From Burkholderiaceae bacterium (lineage in GTDB: Bacteria; Pseudomonadota; Gammaproteobacteria; Burkholderiales; Burkholderiaceae_C): DNA of 62,371 bases. The DNA lies in the NCBI GenBank assembly GCA_014879655.1, contig JACSRS010000120.1, positions 1-62,371 on the forward strand, in the 5' to 3' direction. This document shows positions 1 to 7,666 of this stretch, one piece after another. Positions within the stretch are counted from its first letter, which is position 1; each line of letters opens with the position of its first letter. Under the pieces are notes generated by a model. The model was not told where the DNA came from. It saw nothing but the letters and a program-made list of their open reading frames with translations, and did not search any database. A program made the translations under genes and the position numbers.

Positions 1-2379
1 GTAGAAGCCCAGCGGCTGGCTGTTGAGCATGGCGGCCAAGAAGCACGCGGGTTCGTGGCGCTTGAGCCAGCAGCTGGCCCAGACCAGCAGGGCAAAGCTG
101 GCGGCGTGGCTTTCGGGGAAGCCGTATTCACCAAAGCCTTCGATCTGGCGGAAGATGCCTTCGGCGAATTCGGCGGTGTAGCCGCGCTCGACCATGCCGG
201 TGACGATGCGCTGGTGAAAGTGGTGCACGCCGCCCTTGCGCTTCCAGGCGGCCATGGCGCGGCGCAGGCTGTCGGCCTCGCCGGCGCTGAAGCCTGCGGC
301 CAGCATGGCGATCTGCATCACCTGCTCCTGAAAAATCGGCACACCCAGCGTGCGGCCCAGTGCCTCGCGCAGGCCGGGGCCGGGGTAGTCCACCGGCTCC
401 TGCCCCTGGCGGCGGCGCAGGTAGGGATGCACCATGCCGCCCTGGATGGGGCCGGGCCGCACGATGGCCACTTCGATCACCAGGTCGTAAAAGCAGCGGG
501 GTTTGAGGCGCGGCAGCATGCTCATCTGCGCGCGGCTCTCGATCTGGAACACGCCCACGGTGTCGGCGGCGCAGATCATGTCCCAGGTGGGGTCGTCGTC
601 AGCCGGGATGTCCTGCAGCCGCAGCGGCTGCCCGCGCCACGCGCCCACCAGATCCAGGCAGCGGCGGATGGCGCTGAGCATGCCTAAAGCGAGCACGTCC
701 ACCTTGAGCAGGCCCATGGCGTCCAGATCGTCCTTGTCCCACTGGATGACCGAGCGCTCGGGCATGGCGGCGTTTTCCACCGGCACCAGCCGCGTGAGCT
801 TGCCCTGCGTCAGTACGAAGCCGCCCACGTGCTGCGAGAGGTGGCGCGGAAAGCCCATCAACAGCGCCGCCGACTCCAGCCACTGGCGCACGCGCCAGTC
901 TTGCGGGTCGAGCCCGGCGTCGACGATGCGCTGCTGCATCACCGCGCTGCCGTCAAACCAGTAATGCTCTTTGGCCAGCGCGTCCACCTGTTCGGGCGCG
1001 ATGCCCAGCGCCCGCCCGGCATCGCGCAGCGCGCTGCGCGGGCGCCAGCTGATGACGGTGGCGGTCAGCGCGGCGCGTTCGCGGCCGTAGCGGGTGTAGA
1101 TGTACTGAATGACTTCTTCGCGCCGCTGGTGCTCGAAGTCGATGTCGATGTCGGGCGGCTCGTTGCGCTCGCGGCTGATGAAACGCTCGAACAGCACGTT
1201 CATGCGCGCCGGGTCGACCTCGGTCACGCCCAGGCAGTAGCACACGGCCGAGTTGGCCGCCGAGCCGCGCCCCTGGCACAGGATGCCGCGCTCCCGCGCA
1301 AAACGCACCAGGTCGTGCACGGTGAGGAAGTACATCTCGTAGCCCAGCTCGGCAATCAGCGCCAGTTCGTGATCGACCTGCTTTTGCACGCTGGCGGGTG
1401 TGCCGCCGGGGTAGCGCACGCGCGCGCCCTCTTCGGTGTGGTGGCGCAGCGTCTGTGCGGGGGTGGCGCCGGGCAGCACGGTCTCTTGCGGGTACTGGTA
1501 GCGCAGCTCGTCCAGGCTGAAGCGGCAGCGGCCGGCAATCACCAGCGTGTTGGCCAGCAGTGCGGGCGGGTAGATGGCGGCCAGCCGCAGGCGCGGGCGC
1601 AGGTGCGCCTCGGCGTTGGGTTGCAGCGCGTGGCCGCATTCGGGTACCGGGCGGCCGATCTGCACGGCGGTGAGCACGTCGTGCAGCACCTTGCGCGAGC
1701 GCACGTGCATGATCACATCACCGGCGGCCACCAGCGGCACACCGGTGGCGGCGCCGGCTTCTTCGAGCAGCGTGAGCCACAGGTCGTCGTCCAGGCCGTG
1801 CAGCAGCTCGGCGGCGAGCCAGAAATGCGGACCGAATTCACGTCTTCCCAGCGTCAGGCGGTTCTGGAGTGCTTCAAGCGTGACAGCGCTGCGGCCGAGC
1901 CTGTCAGGCGCGAGGATGACTTCGCAACCCGCCAGCCGGGCGGCGGTGACGTCGGCCCAGCCCAGCTGGTAATGACCTTTGGGCGCGGCGCGGCGACCGG
2001 CGGTGATGAACTCGCACAGGTTGCCCCAGCCATTCAGGTCCCGCGCCAGCGCGATCAGGCGCCAGCGGTTGGCGGGGGCTTCGGCAGAGGGTTCGTTGGC
2101 GGCGGGGTCGGTGCTCGCCGGGATGGATTCGCCGGGCGAGTCGTGCAGCACGAATTCACTGCCGGCGATCAGGTGCAGACCGACCTTTTTGGCCTCGCCA
2201 TGCGCGCGCACCAGAGCGGCGACCGAGCATTCATCGGTGATCGCCAGCGCACCGTACCCCAGCGCCTGCGCCCGCGCCACCAGTTCTTCGGCGTGCGAGG
2301 CACCAACCTGAAAGCTGAAGTTGCTGCGGCAATGCAGCTCGGCATAACCCGGCAGCGCAGGGAAGAAAGGGGAACTCAT
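1..2379 (-). CDS. dnaE2: Error-prone DNA polymerase DnaE2 (partial, C-terminus outside window)
   Basis: Alpha-subunit-like C-family polymerase that, with ImuA and ImuB, carries out damage-induced mutagenic translesion synthesis. The frame is open for 793 codons from an ATG at 2379 to the window edge. Family members are about 1050 residues, so roughly a quarter is missing. The N-terminus reads MSSPFFPALPGYAELHCRSN, the typical PHP-domain opening (YAELH, SNFSF). The acidic polymerase motif PDIDIDF is near residue 410 and the family motif LNSQPLGFY sits at the cut end. The ATG lies just past the imuB stop (TGA at 2382-2384), so translation is probably coupled. Part of the SOS operon starting at imuA. 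Identification is firm; only the 3' end is unseen. Confidence 0.96.
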   Translation of the reverse strand, partial: MSSPFFPALPGYAELHCRSNFSFQVGASHAEELVARAQALGYGALAITDECSVAALVRAHGEAKKVGLHLIAGSEFVLHDSPGESIPASTDPAANEPSAEAPANRWRLIALARDLNGWGNLCEFITAGRRAAPKGHYQLGWADVTAARLAGCEVILAPDRLGRSAVTLEALQNRLTLGRREFGPHFWLAAELLHGLDDDLWLTLLEEAGAATGVPLVAAGDVIMHVRSRKVLHDVLTAVQIGRPVPECGHALQPNAEAHLRPRLRLAAIYPPALLANTLVIAGRCRFSLDELRYQYPQETVLPGATPAQTLRHHTEEGARVRYPGGTPASVQKQVDHELALIAELGYEMYFLTVHDLVRFARERGILCQGRGSAANSAVCYCLGVTEVDPARMNVLFERFISRERNEPPDIDIDFEHQRREEVIQYIYTRYGRERAALTATVISWRPRSALRDAGRALGIAPEQVDALAKEHYWFDGSAVMQQRIVDAGLDPQDWRVRQWLESAALLMGFPRHLSQHVGGFVLTQGKLTRLVPVENAAMPERSVIQWDKDDLDAMGLLKVDVLALGMLSAIRRCLDLVGAWRGQPLRLQDIPADDDPTWDMICAADTVGVFQIESRAQMSMLPRLKPRCFYDLVIEVAIVRPGPIQGGMVHPYLRRRQGQEPVDYPGPGLREALGRTLGVPIFQEQVMQIAMLAAGFSAGEADSLRRAMAAWKRKGGVHHFHQRIVTGMVERGYTAEFAEGIFRQIEGFGEYGFPESHAASFALLVWASCWLKRHEPACFLAAMLNSQPLGFY

Positions 2380-2381
2380 GA

Positions 2382-4004
2382 TCAGGCAAACAGGCCGTGC
2401 AAAAACCAGCCCGGCGCGGCGCCGCCGGGGGGCAGGCGCTCGCGGTAGATCCACAGCAGGCCGGCCTGTGCGCTGCGGGCCAGAAAGTAGTCGCGCAGGG
2501 CTGCCGGCGCTGCGGCGTGGCCGGTGGCGTCGCTCTCCCACCAGCCGGACTCGAGCCGCTGCGGGCCGGCCAGCAGCGTGAGCGGCCCCTGGTACAGCGG
2601 GCGGTTGCGCTGCACCGCCAGTCGCTGCGGCGCGGCCAGCAGCCAGGTGGGATAGAGCACATCGGCACCGGAAGCGCTCGGCGCGGATGCAGCGCCGGCG
2701 ACGGTGGGCGGTGCATTGGCGGTGCGCGGCGCCTTGCCCGGCCGGGCGGCTGGGGTGCCCGGCGCAGCCACCCGCCCCTTGACCCTTGCAGAGCCATTTT
2801 TCATGCTTTTTTTGACAAATTCCAGCGTCAAATGGTGGTTTTCAGCTATGAATTCAGGATTTTCAGTGACCGGCACCCAGGCCTGCATGCGCTCGGGTCG
2901 GTGGTCTGCATGGGTGACGGCGCACAGCACGCGCTCGGGGCCGAGCCGCGCGCCCAGGCGCTCCACCAGCTGGTGCAGGCTATCGCCGCGCCGCGCGTCG
3001 TCGATCAGCAGGCTGGCGCTGGCGCCGTCCAGCCGGGTGGTCTCCAGCGTGGTCAGGCGCAGCGTGTGGGCCGGCGCGGCCAGCAGGGTCTGAGCGAGGT
3101 TTTCGGCCAGCAGGCGCTCAATGTGCGCCATGTCCAGCGTGGGCTCGGCGGTGCGCACCTGCAGGCTGCCTTCGGGCGGCACGTTGCGGCGGCGGTCCAC
3201 CTGCCAGCCCAGCCGCAGCGCCAGCACACCTTGCTGGCGCAGTTGCAGCCAGGCGTGCAGCCGGGCCAGCAGGCGGCGCGCGCCGAACAGCAGCGCGGGC
3301 GCGGTCTCCACCTGGGCGGGCAGTTCCAGTGGCTCGTCAAAGTGCTCGGGCAAGGTGAGCCAGGGGTAGACCTCGGGCGCCAGGCCCCAGGCGCGGTCGA
3401 GCGCGGCCAGCAGTTCGCTGCCAAAGCGCCGCGACAGGCCGCCGCGTGGCAGCGCCCGCAGATCGCCCCAGTTGCGGCAGCCCAGACGCTCCAGCGTGGC
3501 GAGATGCGGCCGTGCGGCGGCCAGCGCGGCCAGCGGCAGCTGCGCCGGGGGCGTGAGCTTGCGGGGGGCGATGAGGGCTGGAGCTGACGGGCCAGCCGCG
3601 CTGTGCCGGCGGGGCGCCGGCGGCGCGGACTGCGCAAGAGGCACCTGCAGGCTCTGCCAGAGACGCCCGATAGCTATCAATGAAGTAGCACCATAAGACC
3701 ATCTGACGCTGGAATAGGCCGGAATTTGTTCAAAAAACTGCTGCAGGAGTGCCCGCCCTCCCCCGAACAGGCGCTCGCTGGCGGCGATCTCCATCAGCAC
3801 CGCGCCGTCGGCCAGTGCCACGCGCGGCGTGAACTGCAATGCCCGCCAGGCGAGCAGCGTGGCATCGGGTGGCGTGACTTCTGGCTGCGTGGTGTCTGGC
3901 AGCGGTTGGGCTGACGGTGCAGCGGCAGACGGGCGAGCGGGCTGTGCCGCACCTGGCGGCGTCGGCTCATCGGGCAGCGCAGGCTGCAGGGCGATCCAGT
4001 GCAT
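2382..4004 (-). CDS. imuB: ImuB, Y-family polymerase-like mutagenesis factor
   Basis: Catalytically inactive Y-family relative that bridges DnaE2 to the beta clamp during SOS mutagenesis. The 540-residue product has the finger/palm pattern of the family (LMEIAASERLFGGG at 70-83) and a C-terminal region ending in GWFLHGLFA. It follows imuA by 12 nt and ends 2 nt before dnaE2. Two stretches are odd. Residues about 89-113 and 380-403 are encoded by copies of an AT-rich dispersed repeat in opposite orientations (3669-3738 and 2796-2866). These stretches are lysine, asparagine, isoleucine and phenylalanine rich, unlike the Ala/Arg/Leu-rich rest. The frame stays open through both, so the gene is probably functional. 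The start ATG at 4004 is followed by the family-like MHWIALQP. Confidence 0.93.
   Translation of the reverse strand: MHWIALQPALPDEPTPPGAAQPARPSAAAPSAQPLPDTTQPEVTPPDATLLAWRALQFTPRVALADGAVLMEIAASERLFGGGRALLQQFFEQIPAYSSVRWSYGATSLIAIGRLWQSLQVPLAQSAPPAPRRHSAAGPSAPALIAPRKLTPPAQLPLAALAAARPHLATLERLGCRNWGDLRALPRGGLSRRFGSELLAALDRAWGLAPEVYPWLTLPEHFDEPLELPAQVETAPALLFGARRLLARLHAWLQLRQQGVLALRLGWQVDRRRNVPPEGSLQVRTAEPTLDMAHIERLLAENLAQTLLAAPAHTLRLTTLETTRLDGASASLLIDDARRGDSLHQLVERLGARLGPERVLCAVTHADHRPERMQAWVPVTENPEFIAENHHLTLEFVKKSMKNGSARVKGRVAAPGTPAARPGKAPRTANAPPTVAGAASAPSASGADVLYPTWLLAAPQRLAVQRNRPLYQGPLTLLAGPQRLESGWWESDATGHAAAPAALRDYFLARSAQAGLLWIYRERLPPGGAAPGWFLHGLFA
2796..2866 (+). repeat. Dispersed AT-rich repeat, copy A, inside imuB
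   Basis: Plus strand carries TTTTTTTGACAAATTCCAGC, GCGTCAAATGGTGGTTTTCA and GCTATGAATTCAGGATTTTC, matching the spacer copies at 29275 and 53771. It lies antisense to imuB and is read in frame as residues about 380-403. Confidence 0.7.
3669..3738 (-). repeat. Dispersed AT-rich repeat, copy B, inside imuB
   Basis: On the minus strand it reads TTTTTTGAACAAATTCCGGC, then ATTCCAGCGTCAGATGG and GGTGCTACTTCATTGATAGC. Same orientation as imuB, encoding residues about 89-113. It has an extra 8 bp (GGCCTATT) relative to copy A. Confidence 0.7.
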
Positions 4005-4016
4005 GGCGGTGACCGG

Positions 4017-4853
4017 TCAAACCGCGACGGGCCGGGCAGTCGCGCCGGCAGGAAGGGTTGCGGGAACCGCGCCGCCGACCGGCACGGCGACCAACGGGGC
4101 CGCCGGGACGACCGGCCGGGTCAGCATGGCGTCGGCCACCGCCCGGCGGCGCCCGGCCTGATGGCGGCTGGCAGTCAGCAGCGCCTGCAGCCGCGCGGGG
4201 CGGGCCGGCAGCCGCAGCGGCGCGGCCAGCGGCGGCCCGCGGCGCTTGAGGATGTGCAGCACCAGCGCGTCGTCATCGGGCGGTCCTTGCTCCTGCACCT
4301 GCAGCCGCAGCGCGGCGGGCGAGGCTTCATGCTGCGCGGCCAGCGGCCGCATCACGAACAGCAGCTTGCGGTGCGCCTGCGCCGCCATCTGCAGGCGGCG
4401 CAACTGCTCGGGCCGCACCTGTGGCAGCCAGGCCAGCACGGCGCTCACGCCGGCGCAGCGCAGCGCCTGCTCGCAGGCCCAGACGCGGGCTGCAGGCGCG
4501 TCGGCCCGCACCTGCAGCAGACGGGTCGTTTGCAGCCCCTGCGCCACCAGACCCGGCAGAAAGGGTGCGTGCGGCGCGCCCACCAGCACCTGCGCGCCGC
4601 CGGGACCGCCGGCCCGATCAACCATCAGTGCCGGCAGCAACAGCCGCCATTCGCCCTGCCCCGGCTGCGCCTGCAGCAGCTCGACCAGCGCGCCCACCGG
4701 CCAGCCGCCGCCGGGCAGTGCGGCGTCCAGCACGGCATGGCCGGTGGGCACGGTCGGGCCGGCGCCACCCGCCAGTTCGGTCGCCCGCCACACCCCCGGC
4801 CCGTGCAGCGCGGGCGCGGCGGCAACAGCAGAAAGCGGGGCAAGGGAGGGCAT
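4017..4853 (-). CDS. imuA: ImuA, RecA-like mutagenesis protein
   Basis: 278-residue RecA-fold protein, first gene of the imuA-imuB-dnaE2 cassette, which promotes translesion synthesis together with ImuB and DnaE2. The family N-terminal pattern is visible (VPTGHAVLDAALPGGGWPVG around residue 35, an LxxLLPALM helix, then CEQALRCAGVSAVLAWLP). The chosen start (MPSLAPL) lies 84 nt inside of the SOS box. A longer in-frame reading to 5147 would run through the promoter and LexA site and was rejected. The C-terminal tail is Ala/Pro/Val-rich. Expression should be LexA-repressed and DNA-damage inducible, judging from the box overlapping the -10. Confidence 0.92.
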   Translation of the reverse strand: MPSLAPLSAVAAAPALHGPGVWRATELAGGAGPTVPTGHAVLDAALPGGGWPVGALVELLQAQPGQGEWRLLLPALMVDRAGGPGGAQVLVGAPHAPFLPGLVAQGLQTTRLLQVRADAPAARVWACEQALRCAGVSAVLAWLPQVRPEQLRRLQMAAQAHRKLLFVMRPLAAQHEASPAALRLQVQEQGPPDDDALVLHILKRRGPPLAAPLRLPARPARLQALLTASRHQAGRRRAVADAMLTRPVVPAAPLVAVPVGGAVPATLPAGATARPVAV

Positions 4854-4937
4854 GGCGCGGGGGCGGGAAAAGCGGTGGACAGCAAGAGAGAGGAACAGGG
4901 GGGAGCGGGACAGAGACGGGTTGTGGAAGTTGATAAA

Positions 4938-4957
4938 TACTGTATGTATAGCCAGTA
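4938..4957 (-). promoter_or_regulatory. LexA (SOS) box of the imuA operon
   Basis: The 20-bp site TACTGTATGTATAGCCAGTA matches the enterobacterial/betaproteobacterial SOS consensus (taCTGT-N8-ACAGta) at 17 of 20 positions, with one mismatch in the CTGT-N8-ACAG core. It overlaps the -10 of the imuA promoter, where a repressor would block RNA polymerase. It also lies about 45 nt upstream of the broken toxin gene on the other strand. Confidence 0.88.
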
Positions 4958-4981
4958 TAATTCGCTGGCCTTCGGCGTCAA
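4954..4981 (-). promoter_or_regulatory. Promoter of the imuA-imuB-dnaE2 operon
   Basis: Read on the minus strand, -35 TTGACG (4976-4981), a 16-nt spacer and -10 TATACT (4954-4959) form a near-consensus sigma-70 promoter about 100 nt upstream of the imuA ATG. The -10 is embedded in the LexA box. Confidence 0.75.
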
Positions 4982-5002
4982 GGCAGAACACTTCGACTGC
5001 GG

Positions 5003-5421
5003 ATGCCAGCCTCTGAATTATCTCTTTTATGGTATATTCCAGCCCTGTCTGCGCAGAAGCGCCCGATTGAATGGGTCGGCAGCAGCTACAGGGACTTGAT
5101 GGCGTTGCCCATCGAAGTTCGCCGCTTCTTTGGCTACGCTTTGTCACTGGCTCAAGCGGGCGACCGGCATGACGCGGCCAAAATCCTCAAGTGATTGGGC
5201 AACGCCGGCGTGCTGGAGGTGGTGGAGAACCATGTCGGCGGCACCTGGCGCGCGGTCTATACGGTCCGGTTTCCTGAGGCGGCGTTTGTGCTTCACTGCT
5301 TCAGAAGAGGAGTCATCGCGGCATCGCCACACCGCAGGAGGACATGGACATCATCCGCGCCAGGCTTGCCGTGGCGGCGGCGTTTGCAAAGGAGTTGCAG
5401 GATGGAAAAAAGAAACGGTGA
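5003..5421 (+). pseudogene. HigB/RelE-type toxin, disrupted
   Basis: Remnant of a phage-derived Gp49/HigB-like mRNA-interferase toxin of a type II toxin-antitoxin pair. Frame one encodes RPIEWVGSSYRDLMALP and FFGYALSLAQAGDRHDAAKI, both typical of the family. An in-frame TGA at 5192-5194 then replaces an expected Gly codon (KILK-stop-LGNAGVLEV). Reading resumes in the same frame (AGVLEVVENHVGG, AVYTVRFPEAAFVLHCF) and shifts by one base near 5301, after which the expected tail QKRSHRGIATPQEDMDIIRA appears in another frame and ends at TGA 5419-5421. The tail overlaps the antitoxin start by 20 nt, as in intact pairs. One nonsense and one frameshift change make an active toxin unlikely. The 5' end is uncertain. 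Confidence 0.8.
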
Positions 5422-5737
5422 CGGCACCGAAGTGCTGCGCGGCAGCGGCAACATCTACGCCGATTTGGGCTTGCCGGATGCTGAAAAGCTGCGCATCAAG
5501 ACCGGGCTGCTCATCGAAATCCGAAAAATCATCCGCGAACAGGGCCTGACACAGCAGCAAGCCGCCGGGCGCATGGGCATTACGCAGCCCAAGGTGTCCG
5601 CCATGATGCGCGGCGATTTCTCCAACCTGTCTGAACGCAAGTTGATGGACTGCCTGACCGGGCTGGGCTACGACGTGGAGATCCGGGTACGGCCCGGCAC
5701 AGGCGCAACGGGCCAACTGGTTCTGGCAGCCGGGTAG
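5402..5737 (+). CDS. XRE-family antitoxin (HigA-like), orphaned
   Basis: 111-residue helix-turn-helix protein, the antitoxin partner of the broken toxin just upstream. Visible parts: an N-terminal arm (LRGSGNIYADLGLPDAEKL), then an XRE HTH (REQGLTQQQAAGRMGITQPK, about residues 50-70) and the typical VSAMMRGDFSNLSERKLMDC continuation. The start ATG overlaps the toxin tail, the usual translational coupling of this toxin-first arrangement. With no working toxin it may survive as an autoregulator or may neutralise a related toxin elsewhere; both are inferences. Confidence 0.85.
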   Translation: MEKRNGDGTEVLRGSGNIYADLGLPDAEKLRIKTGLLIEIRKIIREQGLTQQQAAGRMGITQPKVSAMMRGDFSNLSERKLMDCLTGLGYDVEIRVRPGTGATGQLVLAAG

Positions 5738-5791
5738 ACACCACCCCGCGCAACGCGGCGACGAGCTGACGGCAGCCGGGTCGTTTCCTGC

Positions 5792-6724
5792 CTAGTCGTC
5801 ACTCGACCCCGCCGCCAGCCGCACACCGGGCAGCAACCCCTCTGCGCTGAGCCCCTGCCAGATGGCGGCCGCCAGTGCCCGTTCGGCCACCGAGGCGGGC
5901 CTGTCGCGCCGCCGCATCAGGAACAGCTCACGCTGTGCCGGCGGCCGCAGCGGGACGAAGCGCAGGCCCTGCGCGTCGCGGTGCGAAGCGCCCAGCGCCG
6001 AAAGCACCGCCACTCCCACGCCGGCCCGCGCCAGCGCCAGCTGGATGCTCAGGCTCGACACCTCGATGCCACTGTCCATCTGCGCCACCACCGCCGACCC
6101 CTGCAGGCGCAGCACCTGCATGATGCTGGTGTCAGCCCCTTCCTTCAGCAGTGGCAGCCGGGCCACGTCAGCGGCTGACATTTTTGCTTTCAGCGGAAAG
6201 TGCGCCGGGTTGGCCAGCAGGCCCAGCTGCGCGCTGAGCAGGCGCTGGCAGTCCAGCGCGCCGATGTCGCCCACGGGTGTGCCGATGCCGAGGTCCACCT
6301 CGGCCTGCCGGACACGGCGGGTGATGCCTTCGCTGTTGTCGTCCAGCACGCTGACCTGCACACCGGGATGCGTCTTGCGGAAAGCCCCCAGCATCGCCGG
6401 CAGCAAGGTGGCGCCAAAAGCGCTGCCCACCGCCAGCGTCACCCGCCCCTGCAGGCCGGTTGCGCGCGCCTGCAGGGCCTGCGCTGCGGCGTCAAGATCG
6501 TGCAGCAGCCGCTGCGCGGTGGGCAGAAACTGCAAGCCTTCGGGCGTGAGCGCCAGCTTGCGCGTGGTGCGGGCAAACAGCGGCGCGCCCATCTGCTGCT
6601 CAAAGGCATGCAACGCCCGCGTCAACGCCGGCTGGCTGATGTGCAGCGCCTCGCTGGCGCGGGAGATGTTGCCTGTGGCCGCCGTGGTGACGAACATGCG
6701 CAGCTGGCGTTGGGTCAGATTCAT
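5792..6724 (-). CDS. LysR-family transcriptional regulator
   Basis: 310-residue LysR-type regulator. The N-terminal winged HTH (residues 1-60) is clear: QLRMFVTTAATGNISRASEA, then SQPALTRALHAFEQQMGAPL. It is followed by a periplasmic-binding-protein-like effector domain (LQGRVTLAVGSAF onward). It is transcribed away from the secreted hydrolase gene, with 83 nt between the two starts, the standard LysR arrangement, so that gene is the likely target. The effector is unknown. The ATG at 6724 itself falls in a repeated TCATGCA motif, which suggests autoregulation. Confidence 0.92.
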   Translation of the reverse strand: MNLTQRQLRMFVTTAATGNISRASEALHISQPALTRALHAFEQQMGAPLFARTTRKLALTPEGLQFLPTAQRLLHDLDAAAQALQARATGLQGRVTLAVGSAFGATLLPAMLGAFRKTHPGVQVSVLDDNSEGITRRVRQAEVDLGIGTPVGDIGALDCQRLLSAQLGLLANPAHFPLKAKMSAADVARLPLLKEGADTSIMQVLRLQGSAVVAQMDSGIEVSSLSIQLALARAGVGVAVLSALGASHRDAQGLRFVPLRPPAQRELFLMRRRDRPASVAERALAAAIWQGLSAEGLLPGVRLAAGSSDD

Positions 6725-6757
6725 GCACGGTGATTATGAATAAAACCCAATCATGCA
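6721..6757. promoter_or_regulatory. Possible LysR operator in the divergent promoter
   Basis: The spacer between the LysR gene and the hydrolase gene holds an inverted pair TGATT-N13-AATCA (6731-6753), flanked by two direct copies of TCATGCA (6721-6727 and 6751-6757). The spacing fits a T-N11-A-type LysR site only loosely, so this is a candidate. Confidence 0.35.
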
Positions 6758-6807
6758 TTGGACGTTGCAACACTTCGCCCCTACAGTGCCCGCAGGAGGA
6801 ACCCGAG

Positions 6808-7638
6808 ATGTTGTTGAAAAAGTGGATATGGACCCTGGCGCTGATCGCGCCGATCACGTGGGCGCAAACGGCGCCCACCGGTGAAGTCAAGGGAACGGCG
6901 ACCGTGCACACCGCCGAATCGGCCCGCGCGGTGATGGAGGGCGCGCACCTGGTGCTGCCGGTCAGCGTGACCGGTGGCGCCATCTACAAGGGCCTGCTAC
7001 GCGATGCTCCGGCGCAGGTGCGCGAGCGTGCGCCAGTGGTCGTCTTCCTGCACGGTTCTTCGGGTCTGGGCCTGAAGGCCATCGGCGAATGGCAGCAGTG
7101 GCTGGCCGAGATGGGCATTGCCAGCGTGGCGCCGGATTCCTTCGCGCTGCCCGACCGCATCACCTACAAATCCCCCGTCTCCAAGGATGTCTACGAGAAA
7201 ATCCACGCGCTGCGTGTGTCCGAAATTTCGCTGGCCGTCGCGGCGGTCAGCGCCGCGCCGTGGGCAGACGCCAAACGCTTGGTGCTGGCCGGCACCAGCG
7301 AAGGGGCCACCGCCGTGACGCGCTACAAGGGCAGCGAATTTGCCGGCCGCATGGTGTTTGCCTGGAGTTGTGAAAACAACTATTTTGTCCAGTCCCATGA
7401 CACCGCACTGCCGATGGACCGCCCGGTGCTCAACATCATCAGCCTGAGCGATCCGTTCTTCTCACCCGCCAACAGCTGGCTGGGCAACCCGGCGGCGCTG
7501 GGCCACTGCGGCGCCACGCTGAAAGACAACAAGCAGGCGACCATCGTACTGATTGCGGGCGCGCCGCACACGCTGATCAACCTGCCGGCTGCGCGCTATG
7601 CAACGGCCGGGTTCCTGCGCGACGTGCTCAAGCCCTAG
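6808..7638 (+). CDS. Secreted alpha/beta hydrolase, dienelactone hydrolase-like
   Basis: 276-residue alpha/beta hydrolase. An N-terminal signal peptide (MLLKKWIWTLALIAPITWAQ) implies export. Catalytic elements: VVVFLHGSSGLG (oxyanion region, about 77-88), the nucleophile elbow GTSEG with Ser164, acid Asp215 (ISLSDPFF) and His254 (GAPHTL). These follow the Ser/Asp/His order of the fold. Start chosen at 6808 because AGGAGGA lies 7 nt before it; an upstream in-frame ATG at 6730 would remove the leader. The substrate is unknown. Probable control by the divergent LysR protein. It converges on the GST gene downstream. Confidence 0.85.
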   Translation: MLLKKWIWTLALIAPITWAQTAPTGEVKGTATVHTAESARAVMEGAHLVLPVSVTGGAIYKGLLRDAPAQVRERAPVVVFLHGSSGLGLKAIGEWQQWLAEMGIASVAPDSFALPDRITYKSPVSKDVYEKIHALRVSEISLAVAAVSAAPWADAKRLVLAGTSEGATAVTRYKGSEFAGRMVFAWSCENNYFVQSHDTALPMDRPVLNIISLSDPFFSPANSWLGNPAALGHCGATLKDNKQATIVLIAGAPHTLINLPAARYATAGFLRDVLKP

Positions 7639-7666
7639 TCAAGGGCGGCAGCCATGGGGCGCGGCG

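Noticed and set aside
1849..1880. CCCAGCGTCAGGCGG match to the dispersed repeat core
   Set aside because: It lies in conserved dnaE2 coding sequence (RLTLGRRE), lacks the T-run and GCTAT parts, and is GC-rich; a chance match.
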